From Streptococcus plurextorum DSM 22810 (GTDB lineage Bacteria > Bacillota > Bacilli > Lactobacillales > Streptococcaceae): a stretch of 64,000 bases of DNA. Location: contig NZ_AUIO01000003.1 of NCBI RefSeq assembly GCF_000423745.1, forward strand, positions 124,001 through 188,000. The letters are read 5' to 3'. The position numbers and the translations under genes were made by a program. Shown piece after piece: positions 43,261 through 54,961 of this stretch. Under the pieces are notes generated by a model. That model did not search any database. It was not told the origin of the DNA and saw only the letters and a list, made by a program, of their open reading frames with translations. Positions within the stretch are counted from its first letter, which is position 1. Each line of letters starts with the position of its first letter.

Positions 43261-45468
43261 TTAATTGCCTGCGGTAGTGCTTTCGCTGGTGCTCTCTTCA
43301 GTAGTTGGCTGACTTTCTTCAGCTAATTGAGCAAAAGTGGAAACCTTAAAGAGATTGACTGTTGATTGCTTTTGGTGCTGGCTATAAATGCTTGTGGACT
43401 GGTCGCCTAATGATTCTTCAATTTGGATGAGCTTTTTAAGGCTATCAGTGTAAGAAAATTGAGAGACGTCAACTTTTTCCAAGCCATTCGCCGTATCAAA
43501 TCGGAGCAAATCTCCTGTTTGAATGTTGTCACTGACCTCAAGCTGAAGGGTGGCGGCATTTTTGATAGCTTCTATAGCGAGGGTAGTGCTCTCATCAGGA
43601 TTGGTAATTTCTAGACCAGAGTCCGTATAATAAAGACGGCCAGCATAGCTAGTATAGGTTGGTGTGATGTATGAGCCGGCTGTACGCATGGCTACAATCT
43701 GTTGGTTATTAGGAGATAAGAGATCTTGTCCCACCAATGAGTAGTTTTTGGTGTCGATTCCCATCAGATGTAGCAAAGTTGGTAAGCCATCAATCTCACC
43801 ACCGAAGGTAGAACTGATAAAGCCTTTATCTGTTCCAGGGATATGTACCATATAAGGCACACGTTGTAACATGGCATTGTCATATTGGCTCCAGGTCTCA
43901 GAGTCTTTACCTAGCAATGGTGCCAGGCTTGGATTTCTGGAGTTGGAGATGCCGTAGTGATCTCCATACATGACAATGATGGAGTTTTCATAAATCCCTG
44001 TATCTTTAAGGTATTGGAAGAAGGCTTTGATGGAAGTGTCAAGATAATTTGCTGTTGCAAAGTAGCCATTGATGGTTTCGTCGTTTGTCTGTGCGAGTGG
44101 AAAGCCTTGTTCATCGCTATTGCCAGCTAAGCTATTGTAGGGATAGTGGTTTGTAACGGTAATAAACTTGGTGTAGAAGGGTTGCTGCATGCGTTCTAGG
44201 TATTTAATTGAATCAGCAAACATTGTCTTATCGTTTAGACCGTACTGGAAGGAATTGCTGTCTGTTTTTTCAGAGAAATAGGATGAATCAAAGAAATTTT
44301 GATACCCCCATTGCTTGTAGGCATTGTTTCGATTCCAGAACGAACCGACATTTCCATGGAAGACTGCGCTAGAGTAATTGCCGTTTTGAGCTAAAATAGT
44401 CGGTGCGGCAAATTGTGTGTTATCACCACCATAGTTCACCATGAAAGAACCATTAGGAAGACCAAAAAGTCCTGTTTCTAGCATCGTTTCAGCATCGGAT
44501 GTTTTTCCAGCTTTAACCTGATTGAAGAAATTTGAAAAGGAAAAGGTTTCTTTGGAGTGGTACAGCGAGTTTATAAAAGGTGTTACCTCATAGTCTTGAC
44601 CATCCACATTTAGTTTATAATCAATCAGAAACTGTTGGAAACTTTCAAGGTGCAAGACGATGACATTGCGGCCTTTAGCAATACCAAAATACTCTTGATT
44701 GGGTGCAGCATAGTGCTGGGACACATAATCTTTTACAGGAATGAGGTCTTCAGCCGAAGCACGGTCCCGTTCTTTTTGTGCTTGAATGGCTTGGTTGGTA
44801 GAGTAGATGCTAAAGGTAGGAAGTCCTAGGGCGCGTACGACGTAGGTATTTGAAAAGCCACGTGTTAACAACTCAGAACGGTCCAACTCAGCAATAAAGA
44901 GGTTAATGGAAAACATAAGGGCAGACAGTGCCGTTACGGCAATGCTGGCACGTTTATGAAATGGGCGATGGTCTGTGTGAATTTTCTTTTTCCAAAAGAG
45001 AAATCCAATGAGGAGATAGTCTAGAATATAAACAATGTCCCAAATTTGGAGGGAATCAAGCACGGTTTTCCCAAGACCTTCAGAGGTTTTGCGACTTGCC
45101 ATAGCAGAGCTGAAAGTGATAAAGTCTGCAAACTCACGGTAATAAACAATATTCGCAAAAAGTAAGAAGGTTAAGAGAATGGACATGGCCCAAGCAACCA
45201 GATAAAAAGGCCTTTGACGTTTGATATAAAGGGCAAGACCTATGAGCAAAAATCCAACTGGAATAGGATTGATAATAACAAGGACCAGACGAAGGTAATA
45301 CTGAATGGGCACCTCGACTGCTGCCAAATCCAAGTTAAATGCCATGAAGTAAGCCCAAATCGTTTTAAGGGTGTAGCCCAACAGCAGAAGTAGGATAAAA
45401 CCTAGTCTGGTTGAGGCGACGTCCCAAAAAGAAGTTTTATAGCGTTTCAAAAGAATTTCCTCACTCAT
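43261..45468 (-). CDS. ltaS: Lipoteichoic acid synthase (LtaS family)
   Basis: LtaS polymerises glycerolphosphate from phosphatidylglycerol on the outer membrane face. The 735-residue protein has five membrane helices in the first 220 residues, then an extracellular sulfatase-like domain. The catalytic threonine is T323 in KAGKTSDAE; metal ligands are expected in VIVLHLESFQQF near 275 and in MYGDHYGIS near 495. A Ser/Thr/Glu-rich tail of about 25 residues closes the protein. Its polymer is the acceptor for D-alanine added by the DltABCD system 8-14 kb upstream. Single gene, with an extended -10 promoter at 45486-45494 on the minus strand. Confidence 0.93.
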   Translation of the reverse strand: MSEEILLKRYKTSFWDVASTRLGFILLLLLGYTLKTIWAYFMAFNLDLAAVEVPIQYYLRLVLVIINPIPVGFLLIGLALYIKRQRPFYLVAWAMSILLTFLLFANIVYYREFADFITFSSAMASRKTSEGLGKTVLDSLQIWDIVYILDYLLIGFLFWKKKIHTDHRPFHKRASIAVTALSALMFSINLFIAELDRSELLTRGFSNTYVVRALGLPTFSIYSTNQAIQAQKERDRASAEDLIPVKDYVSQHYAAPNQEYFGIAKGRNVIVLHLESFQQFLIDYKLNVDGQDYEVTPFINSLYHSKETFSFSNFFNQVKAGKTSDAETMLETGLFGLPNGSFMVNYGGDNTQFAAPTILAQNGNYSSAVFHGNVGSFWNRNNAYKQWGYQNFFDSSYFSEKTDSNSFQYGLNDKTMFADSIKYLERMQQPFYTKFITVTNHYPYNSLAGNSDEQGFPLAQTNDETINGYFATANYLDTSIKAFFQYLKDTGIYENSIIVMYGDHYGISNSRNPSLAPLLGKDSETWSQYDNAMLQRVPYMVHIPGTDKGFISSTFGGEIDGLPTLLHLMGIDTKNYSLVGQDLLSPNNQQIVAMRTAGSYITPTYTSYAGRLYYTDSGLEITNPDESTTLAIEAIKNAATLQLEVSDNIQTGDLLRFDTANGLEKVDVSQFSYTDSLKKLIQIEESLGDQSTSIYSQHQKQSTVNLFKVSTFAQLAEESQPTTEESTSESTTAGN

Positions 45469-45485
45469 AGAGATAGTTTGTTTTT

Positions 45486-45494
45486 ATTATACCA
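45486..45494 (-). promoter_or_regulatory. Extended -10 promoter for ltaS
   Basis: Minus strand TGGTATAAT, 17 bp before the ATG; weak TTCCTG as -35. Confidence 0.6.
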
Positions 45495-45547
45495 TAAAAC
45501 AAAATTGACAGGAATAAGTAGGTGAGGTGGCTAATTATCTGAATTTT

Positions 45548-45556
45548 TGCTATAAT
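45548..45556 (+). promoter_or_regulatory. Extended -10 of rlmI-like gene, leaderless geometry
   Basis: TGCTATAAT is followed by GGCTTT and then ATG at 45563, so the expected transcription start is the A of the start codon. Confidence 0.65.
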
Positions 45557-45562
45557 GGCTTT

Positions 45563-46726
45563 ATGATGACATTAAAATTGGGAGAATCAGCTGAGAAACG
45601 CCTTAAATCTGGGGTTCAGTTGATTGATAGTCGTGATTTTTTAAATCAAACCTTTTCGGATGGCTTGGTTTCTCTAATCAATAGTCGCGGAGATTTTCTA
45701 GGGACAGCCTACCTTTCTATTCAGAATAAAGGGATTGGTTGGCTATTATCACGGGATCAGCTGTCCTTGACAGAGGGCTACTTTATCTCTCTTTTTGAAA
45801 AGGCTAAAGCGAAGCGCAAGCCATTTGAGGCTTCTGAGTTGACCACAGCTTACCGTCTCTTTAATCAAGACGGGGACGATTTAGGAGGACTAACCATTGA
45901 CTTATACGGAGAGTTTGCTCTTTTTTCTTGGTACAACAGCTTTATTTATCATCAAAAAGAGCTGATTGTCGCTGCTTTTCAGAAGGTTTTTCCTGATGTT
46001 AAAGGGGCTTATCAAAAAATCCGTTTCAAAGGTCTAGATTTTGAGTCGTCTCATCTCTACGGAGAGTTACAGGAGGAGCCGTTTACGATTTTGGAAAATG
46101 GCGTCCGCTACTCTGTTTTTCTCAATGATGGTCTCATGACAGGTATCTTTCTAGACCAACATGAGGTCAGAGGGCGTTTGGTTGATGGCTTAGCCAGAGG
46201 AAAAACCTTGCTCAATATGTTTTCTTACACCGCAGCTTTTTCTGTTGCGGCAGCTATGGGAGGAGCGGTAGCGTCTGTATCTGTCGATTTGGCAAAACGG
46301 TCGCGAGAGCTCTCGCAAGCGCATTTTGAAGTCAACGGGCTGAGCACAGAAACGCATCACTTTGTGGTTATGGATGTTTTTGATTATTTTAAATACGCCA
46401 AACGCCACCAACGAACCTTTGATGTTATTGTGATAGATCCGCCAAGTTTTGCTAGAAATAAAAAGCAAACTTTTTCGGTGTTAAAAGATTATCATAAATT
46501 AATTGCACAAGCCTTGGAGATTTTGAATCCCAAAGGGACTATTATTGCGTCAACCAACGCTTCAAACATGACAGCGCAGCAATTTCGCAGACAAATCGAA
46601 AAAGGCTTGGGTCAAGCAAAATACCAGATTATAGACTTAAAACAGTTGCCTAGTGATTTTACAGTCAACAAGCATGATGAAAGCAGTAATTACTTGAAAG
46701 TATTTACAATAAAGGTAAACCAATGA
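45563..46726 (+). CDS. RlmI/RlmK-like 23S rRNA m5C methyltransferase
   Basis: A 387-residue SAM methyltransferase with an N-terminal PUA-like RNA-binding segment (about 1-80), an EEHI-type middle region, and a class I methyltransferase core: [20 protein letters not shown] near residue 215, [14 protein letters not shown] near 295. RlmI of E. coli makes m5C1962 in 23S rRNA; the equivalent here is likely but unproven. Starts at ATG 45563 or 45566; a longer frame from 45527 would begin upstream of the -10 box and is rejected. ATGA overlap ties it to aroD, so aromatic amino acid synthesis may be transcribed from this promoter. Confidence 0.88.
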   Translation: MMTLKLGESAEKRLKSGVQLIDSRDFLNQTFSDGLVSLINSRGDFLGTAYLSIQNKGIGWLLSRDQLSLTEGYFISLFEKAKAKRKPFEASELTTAYRLFNQDGDDLGGLTIDLYGEFALFSWYNSFIYHQKELIVAAFQKVFPDVKGAYQKIRFKGLDFESSHLYGELQEEPFTILENGVRYSVFLNDGLMTGIFLDQHEVRGRLVDGLARGKTLLNMFSYTAAFSVAAAMGGAVASVSVDLAKRSRELSQAHFEVNGLSTETHHFVVMDVFDYFKYAKRHQRTFDVIVIDPPSFARNKKQTFSVLKDYHKLIAQALEILNPKGTIIASTNASNMTAQQFRRQIEKGLGQAKYQIIDLKQLPSDFTVNKHDESSNYLKVFTIKVNQ

Positions 46727-47400
46727 AAATTATCGTTCCAGTAATGCCACGAAATGTAGAGGAAGTGCAAGCTATTGATCTTGCTAAGTTTGATTTGGCA
46801 GATATTATCGAATGGCGTGCAGATTATTTGCCAAAATCAGATATTTTGACGGTTGCACCAGCTATTTTTGAAAAATTTGTTGGTCGTGAGGTGCTTTTTA
46901 CCCTGCGGACGAGCAGAGAAGGAGGCAATATTGACCTGACGGATGACGAATATGTCAGTCTCATCAAGGAAGTTCATGCCCTTTATCAGCCTGACTATAT
47001 TGATTATGAGTATTTTTCACATAGGGATTGCTTTGATCAGATGCTTGATTTTTCAAATTTGGTACTTTCCTATCATAATTTTGAGGAAACCCCAAGTAAT
47101 ATCATGGAACTTTTTTCTGAGCTAACAGCCTTGTCACCGCGTGTGGTGAAGTTGGCTGTGATGCCTAAGACCCATCAAGATGTTTTGGACTTGATGAATT
47201 ATACCCGTGGCTTCAAAACCCTCAATCCTGAGCAAAGTTATGCGGTCATGTCCATGGGAAAACTTGGTCGAATCACTCGTATTGCTGGGGATCTTATGGG
47301 TTCTTGTTGGTCTTATGCTAGTCTTGATGAGGTGAGTGCCCCAGGACAAATTCCCCTTCAGCAATTAGCTAAAATTTTGGAGGTGCTTGATGCAGATTGA
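46723..47400 (+). CDS. aroD: Type I 3-dehydroquinate dehydratase
   Basis: AroD converts 3-dehydroquinate to 3-dehydroshikimate through a Schiff base. The 225-residue protein has the (beta/alpha)8 type I layout: EWRADYL near residue 30, a [11 protein letters not shown] segment near 115 bearing the catalytic His, and the Schiff-base lysine in [10 protein letters not shown] near 142. It is first of the aro genes, overlapping the methyltransferase gene by 4 bp and aroE by 11 bp. Confidence 0.95.
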   Translation: MKIIVPVMPRNVEEVQAIDLAKFDLADIIEWRADYLPKSDILTVAPAIFEKFVGREVLFTLRTSREGGNIDLTDDEYVSLIKEVHALYQPDYIDYEYFSHRDCFDQMLDFSNLVLSYHNFEETPSNIMELFSELTALSPRVVKLAVMPKTHQDVLDLMNYTRGFKTLNPEQSYAVMSMGKLGRITRIAGDLMGSCWSYASLDEVSAPGQIPLQQLAKILEVLDAD

Positions 47401-48253
47401 TGGACATACACGTTTGGCTGCGGTTGTGGCTAAACCGATTAAACACTCGATTTCACCATTCATTCACAATTTTGCCTTTGAAAAAACAGGCGTCAACGGC
47501 GTCTATGTCGCATGGGATATTCCTGAAAGTGAACTAGCAGAGACGCTTAGAAATATCAAGCGCTATGACATGTGGGGTGTTAATATTTCAATGCCTTATA
47601 AACAGGCTGTAATTCCTTACATGGATGACTTGACAGATGCAGCTCAGTTGATTGGTGCGGTTAATACGGTTATTCATAGAGACGGTAAGCTCATCGGGCA
47701 TAATACAGATGGGATAGGCTTTTTCCGCTCCTTATCGACCTTTGCTGATTTTGAAATGAAAGGCAAAGCGATGACCATACTTGGTGGTGGGGGTGCTGCG
47801 ACTGCTTTAATTGCCCAAGCTGCTCTTAATGGCGCTCGTCACATCAACATTTTCAACCAAACGGCCTTTCTAGAGGAGACTCGTCAAAAAGCACAAGCCT
47901 TGTCCCAACAAACAGGCGTTACCATTGATGTTTATCCTGTTGAAGATGTTAATCTTATTGAAGAAAAAGTGGCCGATAGCGACCTTTTTGTCAACGCGAC
48001 AAGTGTTGGTATGGACGGCAAGTCTATGATTATTGGGGAAGATTTTGCCTTTCCAGAGGCTATTTTAGTGGCAGATGTCATTTATCAACCCTTTGAAACG
48101 CCATTTTTGAAGTTAGCGCGTCAACATGGTTTGAAAGCTATCAATGGTCTTGGAATGCTCCTTTTTCAAGCGGCAGCTGCTTTTGAGGAGTGGACAGGAG
48201 AGGCGATGCCGACAGAAGCCATTTGGCAGGCATTAGAAGAAAAGTACAGATAA
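47390..48253 (+). CDS. aroE: Shikimate dehydrogenase
   Basis: AroE reduces 3-dehydroshikimate to shikimate with NADPH. The 287-residue protein has the substrate segment [13 protein letters not shown] near residues 14-26 (shikimate-binding Ser pair), the catalytic lysine in [10 protein letters not shown] near 68, and the nucleotide loop LGGGGAATA near 130. I start at the ATG at 47390 behind GGAGG; the TTG at 47387 is less likely. Translationally coupled to aroD. Confidence 0.95.
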   Translation: MQIDGHTRLAAVVAKPIKHSISPFIHNFAFEKTGVNGVYVAWDIPESELAETLRNIKRYDMWGVNISMPYKQAVIPYMDDLTDAAQLIGAVNTVIHRDGKLIGHNTDGIGFFRSLSTFADFEMKGKAMTILGGGGAATALIAQAALNGARHINIFNQTAFLEETRQKAQALSQQTGVTIDVYPVEDVNLIEEKVADSDLFVNATSVGMDGKSMIIGEDFAFPEAILVADVIYQPFETPFLKLARQHGLKAINGLGMLLFQAAAAFEEWTGEAMPTEAIWQALEEKYR

Positions 48254-48280
48254 GAGTTATACTAAGGTAGGGGTTGCATC

Positions 48281-49348
48281 ATGAAATTACATGTTGATTT
48301 GAAGACCAATCCTTATGACATTATGATTGAGCGTGGATCTCTGGCTAGATCTGGAGAATGGGTACGCTCTATTCTTAATTGTCAGAAGATTGCGATTATA
48401 ACGGATGACCAAGTCGGTCCACTTTATGCAGAAGCGGTGAAAAAAAGCTTAGAAGAAGCGGGTTTTCAGACCCTTCTATTTGAATTTCCAGAAGGCGAGG
48501 CCTCTAAAAACCTGACGACGGTCAACAAAGCCTATGACTATTTGATTGCCCACAACATGACTAGAAGTGACGGGATTGTTGCTTTAGGGGGAGGCGTTGT
48601 TGGAGATTTAGCTGGTTTTGTAGCCTCTACTTATATGCGAGGCATTCCTTTTGTACAGATTCCCACCAGTTTGACGGCTCAAGTGGACTCTTCTATAGGA
48701 GGCAAGACAGGGGTTAATACGCCTCAAGCCAAAAATAGTGTCGGTACCTTTACGCAACCTAAAGGCGTTCTTATAGATCCGGACGTATTGGTGACACTTG
48801 GTCAGCGTGAACTCATTGAGGGGATGGGAGAGGTTATTAAGTATGGTCTTATAGATGATGTTGAACTATGGGATTTGCTTGATAATCTCGATGGTAGCCC
48901 GCAGTCGATTTTGGACAATGCTGATGCCATTATTTACCATTCTTGCAATGTTAAGCGTAAAATTGTTGTTGAGGACGAGTTTGAAGGTGGGGTTCGGATG
49001 TACCTGAATTTTGGTCATACAATCGGACATGCTATCGAGCAAACGGCTGGTTACGGCAAGGTTATGCATGGCGAGGCAGTGGCTATTGGAATGGTTCAAA
49101 TTTCTCGGATTGCTGAGAAAAAAGGCCTTATGCCAGTAGGCATGACTGAGCAAATCAGTGCTATGTGTGCTAAATACGGCTTGCCAACAGACCACGAACC
49201 CTGGAAGATTGATGAATTGTACGCAGCACTGACCCATGATAAAAAAGCTAGTGGTGCCAATATCAAAACTGTTATCGTCCCTAGACTTGGTAGCGCAGCC
49301 ATTAATCAAATTCCAATAGAAGAAATGAAAGAGTATCTGGAGAAATAA
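48281..49348 (+). CDS. aroB: 3-dehydroquinate synthase
   Basis: AroB cyclises DAHP to 3-dehydroquinate. The 355-residue protein has the NAD-binding [11 protein letters not shown] near residue 102, [19 protein letters not shown] near 128-146, and metal ligands in GEVIKYG (Glu near 186) and in [11 protein letters not shown] (His near 246). All active-site positions look intact. It starts 27 bp after aroE behind a GGGG-rich site and ends one base before aroC. No DAHP synthase gene is in the window, so pathway entry is encoded elsewhere. Confidence 0.96.
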   Translation: MKLHVDLKTNPYDIMIERGSLARSGEWVRSILNCQKIAIITDDQVGPLYAEAVKKSLEEAGFQTLLFEFPEGEASKNLTTVNKAYDYLIAHNMTRSDGIVALGGGVVGDLAGFVASTYMRGIPFVQIPTSLTAQVDSSIGGKTGVNTPQAKNSVGTFTQPKGVLIDPDVLVTLGQRELIEGMGEVIKYGLIDDVELWDLLDNLDGSPQSILDNADAIIYHSCNVKRKIVVEDEFEGGVRMYLNFGHTIGHAIEQTAGYGKVMHGEAVAIGMVQISRIAEKKGLMPVGMTEQISAMCAKYGLPTDHEPWKIDELYAALTHDKKASGANIKTVIVPRLGSAAINQIPIEEMKEYLEK

Positions 49349-49349
49349 A

Positions 49350-50516
49350 ATGAGATATTTAACAGCAGGCGAGTCGCATGGCCCACGCTTGACAGCTATC
49401 ATTGAGGGAGTGCCAGCAGGTCTCCCTTTGACAGCAGAAGACATTAACGGTGATCTTAAGCGCCGCCAAGGTGGTTATGGACGCGGTGGTCGCATGAAAA
49501 TCGAAAGCGATGTGGTTGAAATCACAGCGGGAGTTCGTCACGGTAAGACGACAGGAGCTCCTATTACCCTTAATGTGACCAATAAAGACCATCAGAAGTG
49601 GTTGGAAATCATGGCGGTTGAAGATATTGAAGACCGCCTCAAGAGCAAGCGTCGCATCACTCACCCACGTCCAGGGCATGCAGACCTTGTTGGTGGAATG
49701 AAGTACCGCTTTGATGATTTGCGCAATTCCTTGGAGCGTTCTAGTGCGCGTGAAACGACTATGCGAGTTGCAGTCGGTGCAGTAGCAAAACGGATTTTAG
49801 CAGAGCTCGATATTGAGATTGCTAACCATGTGGTTGTTTTTGGTGGGAAGGAAATTGATGTACCAGAAAATCTGACTGTTTCTGAAATCAAGGATTTGGC
49901 GGCTAAGTCAGAAGTCTCTATCGTCAACCAGGAGCGTGAAGAAGAAATCAAAGCTTACATCGACCAAATCAAGAAAGATGGCGATACTATCGGTGGTGTG
50001 GTTGAGACCGTTGTAGGTGGTGTGCCTGTGGGTCTAGGCTCATATGTACAATGGGATACTAAACTCGATGCCAAGTTGGCTCAAGCAGTTGTTTCCATCA
50101 ATGCTTTTAAAGGGGTTGAATTTGGTGTAGGTTTCAAAGCGGGCTACCATAAAGGGAGCGAGGTGATGGATGAAATCATTTGGTCAGAAGCAGAAGGTTA
50201 TACCCGTCGCACCAATAATCTAGGTGGTTTTGAAGGCGGCATGACCAACGGCCAACCAATCGTTGTGCGAGGCGTCATGAAACCTATTCCTACCCTCTAC
50301 AAACCGCTCATGTCTGTTGATATTGAGACGCATGAACCCTATAAGGCCACAGTCGAGCGCTCAGATCCGACGGCGCTTCCTGCAGCGGGTGTTGTGATGG
50401 AGTCAGTGGTGGCGACAGTTCTTGCTCAAGAGATTCTAGATAAGTTCTCATCAGACAACATGGAAGAATTGAAAGCAGCTGTAGCCTCTCACCGTCAGTA
50501 CGTGAAGAACTTCTAG
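49350..50516 (+). CDS. aroC: Chorismate synthase
   Basis: AroC converts EPSP to chorismate and needs reduced FMN. The 388-residue protein carries the three family signatures: [14 protein letters not shown] at residues 7-20, [10 protein letters not shown] region and [17 protein letters not shown] near 130-146, and [16 protein letters not shown] near 337. Full length and intact. Tightly packed after aroB (one-base gap). tyrA follows after 25 bp. Confidence 0.97.
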   Translation: MRYLTAGESHGPRLTAIIEGVPAGLPLTAEDINGDLKRRQGGYGRGGRMKIESDVVEITAGVRHGKTTGAPITLNVTNKDHQKWLEIMAVEDIEDRLKSKRRITHPRPGHADLVGGMKYRFDDLRNSLERSSARETTMRVAVGAVAKRILAELDIEIANHVVVFGGKEIDVPENLTVSEIKDLAAKSEVSIVNQEREEEIKAYIDQIKKDGDTIGGVVETVVGGVPVGLGSYVQWDTKLDAKLAQAVVSINAFKGVEFGVGFKAGYHKGSEVMDEIIWSEAEGYTRRTNNLGGFEGGMTNGQPIVVRGVMKPIPTLYKPLMSVDIETHEPYKATVERSDPTALPAAGVVMESVVATVLAQEILDKFSSDNMEELKAAVASHRQYVKNF

Positions 50517-50541
50517 TTCAAGATAGAAATGAATCATTGAT

Positions 50542-51645
50542 ATGTCAAAAACCATTTATATTGCAGGTCTTGGTCTTATTGGAGGGTCGATTGCTCTGGG
50601 CATCAGACGTGGGCATCCAGATTATCAGATTTTAGGCTATAACCGTTCAGAAGCGTCGCGTCAGATTGCTCTTGAGCGTGGCATCGTTGATCGGGCAACA
50701 TCAGATTTTGCCGAATTTGCCCCTTTAGCGGATGTCATTATCTTATCAGTTCCAATCAAGCAAACGATTGATTTTATCAAAGCTTTGGCAGATATGCCCC
50801 TAAAAGACAATGTCATCATCACAGATGCAGGTTCCACCAAAGCAGAGATTGTTCAGGCGGCGGAAACCTACCTAGCTGGTAAAAAGGTCCAATTTGTAGG
50901 CGCTCATCCTATGGCGGGTAGCCATAAATCAGGTGCCAATGCTGCGGATGTCACGCTTTTTGAGAATGCTTATTATATCTTCACGCCTTCACCTCTGACC
51001 AAGGAAGGAACGATTGCAGAATTAGAAGATGTCTTGTCGGGCTTAGGTGCTCGCTTTATCCAGATAGATGCAGAGGAACATGACCGTGTCACGAGTCAAA
51101 TTAGCCATTTTCCTCATGTCATCGCCTCTAGCCTTATGGAACAGGCTGGCGATTATGCGGAGGCGCATCAGATGACTAATCATTTTGCGGCAGGTGGTTT
51201 CCGAGACATGACTCGTATCGCTGAGTCTGAACCTGGCATGTGGACGGCTATTCTTTTGTCAAATAGCGGAGCGGTTTTGGAGCGGATTGAGGATTTTAAG
51301 GCACGTTTGGATAAGGTCGCGCAGTTGATTTCTCAAAAAGATGAAGATGCCATCTGGACCTTTTTTGAACATGGTCGCAAGACCCGCCAATCCATGGAAA
51401 TTCATAAAAAAGCAGGTGTTGATAGCTTTTATGACCTCTTTGTGGATGTCCCAGATGAAGAAGATGTTATCTTGCACATCTTGGAATTGTTACGAGGGAC
51501 GTCTCTGGTTAATATCAGAATTAACGAGGAAAACCGCGAGGACATTCACGGTATTTTGCAGTTGACCTTTAAAACCGCAAAAGATTTAGAAAGAGCTAGT
51601 GACGTCATCCGTCAGGAGACAGACTACTCAGTTACTATTGCATAA
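50542..51645 (+). CDS. tyrA: Prephenate dehydrogenase (TyrA) with ACT domain
   Basis: TyrA oxidatively decarboxylates prephenate to 4-hydroxyphenylpyruvate on the way to tyrosine. The N-terminal NAD site is GLGLIGGSIA at residues 10-19, GAHPMAGSHKSG near 128 holds the catalytic region, and the helical dimer domain includes FAAGGFRDMTRIA near 215. Residues about 300-367 form an ACT domain (ILHILELLRGTSLVNIRI...), probably for tyrosine feedback. No fused chorismate mutase is present. 367 residues. Confidence 0.94.
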   Translation: MSKTIYIAGLGLIGGSIALGIRRGHPDYQILGYNRSEASRQIALERGIVDRATSDFAEFAPLADVIILSVPIKQTIDFIKALADMPLKDNVIITDAGSTKAEIVQAAETYLAGKKVQFVGAHPMAGSHKSGANAADVTLFENAYYIFTPSPLTKEGTIAELEDVLSGLGARFIQIDAEEHDRVTSQISHFPHVIASSLMEQAGDYAEAHQMTNHFAAGGFRDMTRIAESEPGMWTAILLSNSGAVLERIEDFKARLDKVAQLISQKDEDAIWTFFEHGRKTRQSMEIHKKAGVDSFYDLFVDVPDEEDVILHILELLRGTSLVNIRINEENREDIHGILQLTFKTAKDLERASDVIRQETDYSVTIA

Positions 51646-51700
51646 TGAGATAGAAAGGTTGTTTGGTTTAAAAAGTTTAAACTGAATAGGAATACACATC

Positions 51701-52039
51701 ATGGAAAACATTTACGATTTAGCAAACGGTTTAGAGCGAGCAATCCGTGCCCTACCAGAGTACGAGGCCGTTAAAAGTGCCAAAAAGGCAGTAGAAGAAG
51801 ATAGCGCAGCAAAGGCTCTTTGGGAAGAATTTTTAGTCGCACAAGGTAAAATCCAAAGTCTAATGGAATCAGGTCAAGTACCAAGCCAATCAGATCAAGA
51901 AGAGATGTCAGCCTTAGGAGAGCGTATCGAAGCCAATGTTGTTCTTAAAGCCTATTTCCAAAGTCAGCAAGCGTTGGGCATGTATGTCGGCGATTTAGAG
52001 CGTATTATCTTTAAACCTTTGCAGGAGTTGTCTGAATAA
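51701..52039 (+). CDS. YlbF/UPF0342 (DUF964) family protein
   Basis: A 112-residue all-helical acidic protein beginning MENIYDLANGLERAIRALPE. It matches the YlbF/YmcA/YheA group; in B. subtilis YlbF, YmcA and YaaT form the Y-complex that affects RNase Y and competence, though this member is nearer YheA/UPF0342, whose role is unknown. It sits in the same place, between tyrA and aroA, in pneumococcus as I recall. The 55-bp gap before it contains a small inverted repeat, GTTTAA/TTAAAC. Confidence 0.85.
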   Translation: MENIYDLANGLERAIRALPEYEAVKSAKKAVEEDSAAKALWEEFLVAQGKIQSLMESGQVPSQSDQEEMSALGERIEANVVLKAYFQSQQALGMYVGDLERIIFKPLQELSE

Positions 52040-52064
52040 ACAGTAACACAGTGGTGGAGAACAT

Positions 52065-52985
52065 ATGGCACGTAAAATAGGAATTATCGGAATGGGCAAT
52101 GTCGGTGCTGCTGTTGCACACGGCCTAATAGCACAAGGTACTTTTGATGACTATGTCTTGATTGATACAAACGTCAACAAAGTAACAGCTGATGCTCTGG
52201 ACTTTCAAGATGCCGCTGCCAATCTAGGATTTCAGGCTAATATTATCGTCAACGATTATCAAGCTCTGTCTGATGCGGACCTTGTCGTAGTGGCTCTTGG
52301 AAATATCAAGCTTCAGGACAATCCAAATGCTGATCGCTTTGCAGAGCTTCCATTTACCGCGGCTCAAGTGCCACAGGTGGCAGAAAACATTAAAAAATCG
52401 GGTTTTTCTGGTGTTCTGATTGTGATTTCAAATCCTGTTGATGTGGTGACTAGCCTCTTTCAACACCACACGGGCTTGCCTAAAGAGCAGGTTATCGGAA
52501 CAGGGACCTTGTTAGATACAGCCCGTATGAAACGAGCGGTAGGGCTTCGCTTTAAGCTCAATCCGAGAAGTGTTTCGGGCTACAATTTGGGAGAACATGG
52601 CAATTCTCAGTTTGTCGCATGGAGTCAGGTACGTATCAAGGGACAACCTATTGAAAGTCTTATGGACAAAGCAGAGCTGGATAATTTGGCCACAGAAGCC
52701 CTAAAAGGAGGTCATACCGTTTTCTACGGAAAAAAATACACCAGCTATGGTATTGCTAGCGCAGCCATTCGATTAGCCTTAGCGGTCATTTCAGACAGTC
52801 ACGAGGAATTGACAATCTCGCAATACTATGAGCCTCTAGCTACCTATCTGGGTTACCCCGCGATTGTGGGAAGAGCTGGTGTCATTGAACAAATCAGACT
52901 AGACTTGACAGATGAGGAAGGCGCTAAACTGACGGCTTCAGCTAACTATATTAAGAAAAAATTTGCAGAATCTTTGAAAGCATAA
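52065..52985 (+). CDS. L-2-hydroxyisocaproate dehydrogenase-like 2-hydroxyacid dehydrogenase
   Basis: A 306-residue member of the lactate/malate dehydrogenase family. NAD site [13 protein letters not shown] near residues 9-21, the catalytic His in [12 protein letters not shown] near 181, and the segment [15 protein letters not shown] near 128-142. It resembles the L-HicDH of lactic acid bacteria ([20 protein letters not shown] opening) more than true LDH. L-HicDH enzymes reduce branched-chain and aromatic 2-keto acids, including phenylpyruvate. Its position between aromatic biosynthesis genes suggests a link to phenylpyruvate or 4-hydroxyphenylpyruvate balance; that is inference. A terminator follows. 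Confidence 0.85.
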   Translation: MARKIGIIGMGNVGAAVAHGLIAQGTFDDYVLIDTNVNKVTADALDFQDAAANLGFQANIIVNDYQALSDADLVVVALGNIKLQDNPNADRFAELPFTAAQVPQVAENIKKSGFSGVLIVISNPVDVVTSLFQHHTGLPKEQVIGTGTLLDTARMKRAVGLRFKLNPRSVSGYNLGEHGNSQFVAWSQVRIKGQPIESLMDKAELDNLATEALKGGHTVFYGKKYTSYGIASAAIRLALAVISDSHEELTISQYYEPLATYLGYPAIVGRAGVIEQIRLDLTDEEGAKLTASANYIKKKFAESLKA

Positions 52986-52992
52986 CAATTAG

Positions 52993-53027
52993 ATACAGGA
53001 GTCTTTGGGACTTTCTGTATTTTTTTA
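52993..53027 (+). terminator. Terminator after the hydroxyacid dehydrogenase gene
   Basis: ATACAG...CTGTAT with an inner AGTC/GACT, followed by T7. It splits the aro cluster into two transcription units. Confidence 0.75.
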
Positions 53028-53137
53028 CCACAAGGGTCAATATGACCTGCCAACAGTTTTAAGAGGAGATATTGCTTAGAGAAATGTTGGTGATTTTTCA
53101 AAAGAAAAAGGAAAACGAGGCAACAGCATGAGTGAGT

Positions 53138-53165
53138 GTACAGAAATTTTTAGAAATTTCTGTAC
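53138..53165 (+). promoter_or_regulatory. 12-bp-arm palindrome overlapping the aroA promoter
   Basis: GTACAGAAATTT, loop TTAG, AAATTTCTGTAC: perfect arms, ending 8 bp before the -10. Its place over the -35 region and lack of a T-tract favour an operator rather than a terminator. Confidence 0.6.
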
Positions 53166-53170
53166 TTATT

Positions 53171-53179
53171 TGCTATAAT
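53171..53179 (+). promoter_or_regulatory. Extended -10 promoter for aroA-aroK-pheA
   Basis: TGCTATAAT, 29 bp before the aroA ATG; TAGAAA at -35 lies within the palindrome. Confidence 0.7.
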
Positions 53180-53181
53180 AG

Positions 53182-54957
<1,776 letters not shown>

Positions 54958-54961
<4 letters not shown>

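Noticed and set aside
45505-45533. Consensus TTGACA at 45505 as -35 of the rlmI-like gene
   Set aside because: No -10 lies 16-18 bp downstream (TGGCTA), and TATAAT at 45551 is too far.
46723-46760. T-box or tryptophan-type leader in front of the aro genes
   Set aside because: aroD overlaps the preceding gene by 4 bp, and no T-box sequence or leader exists before aroA either.
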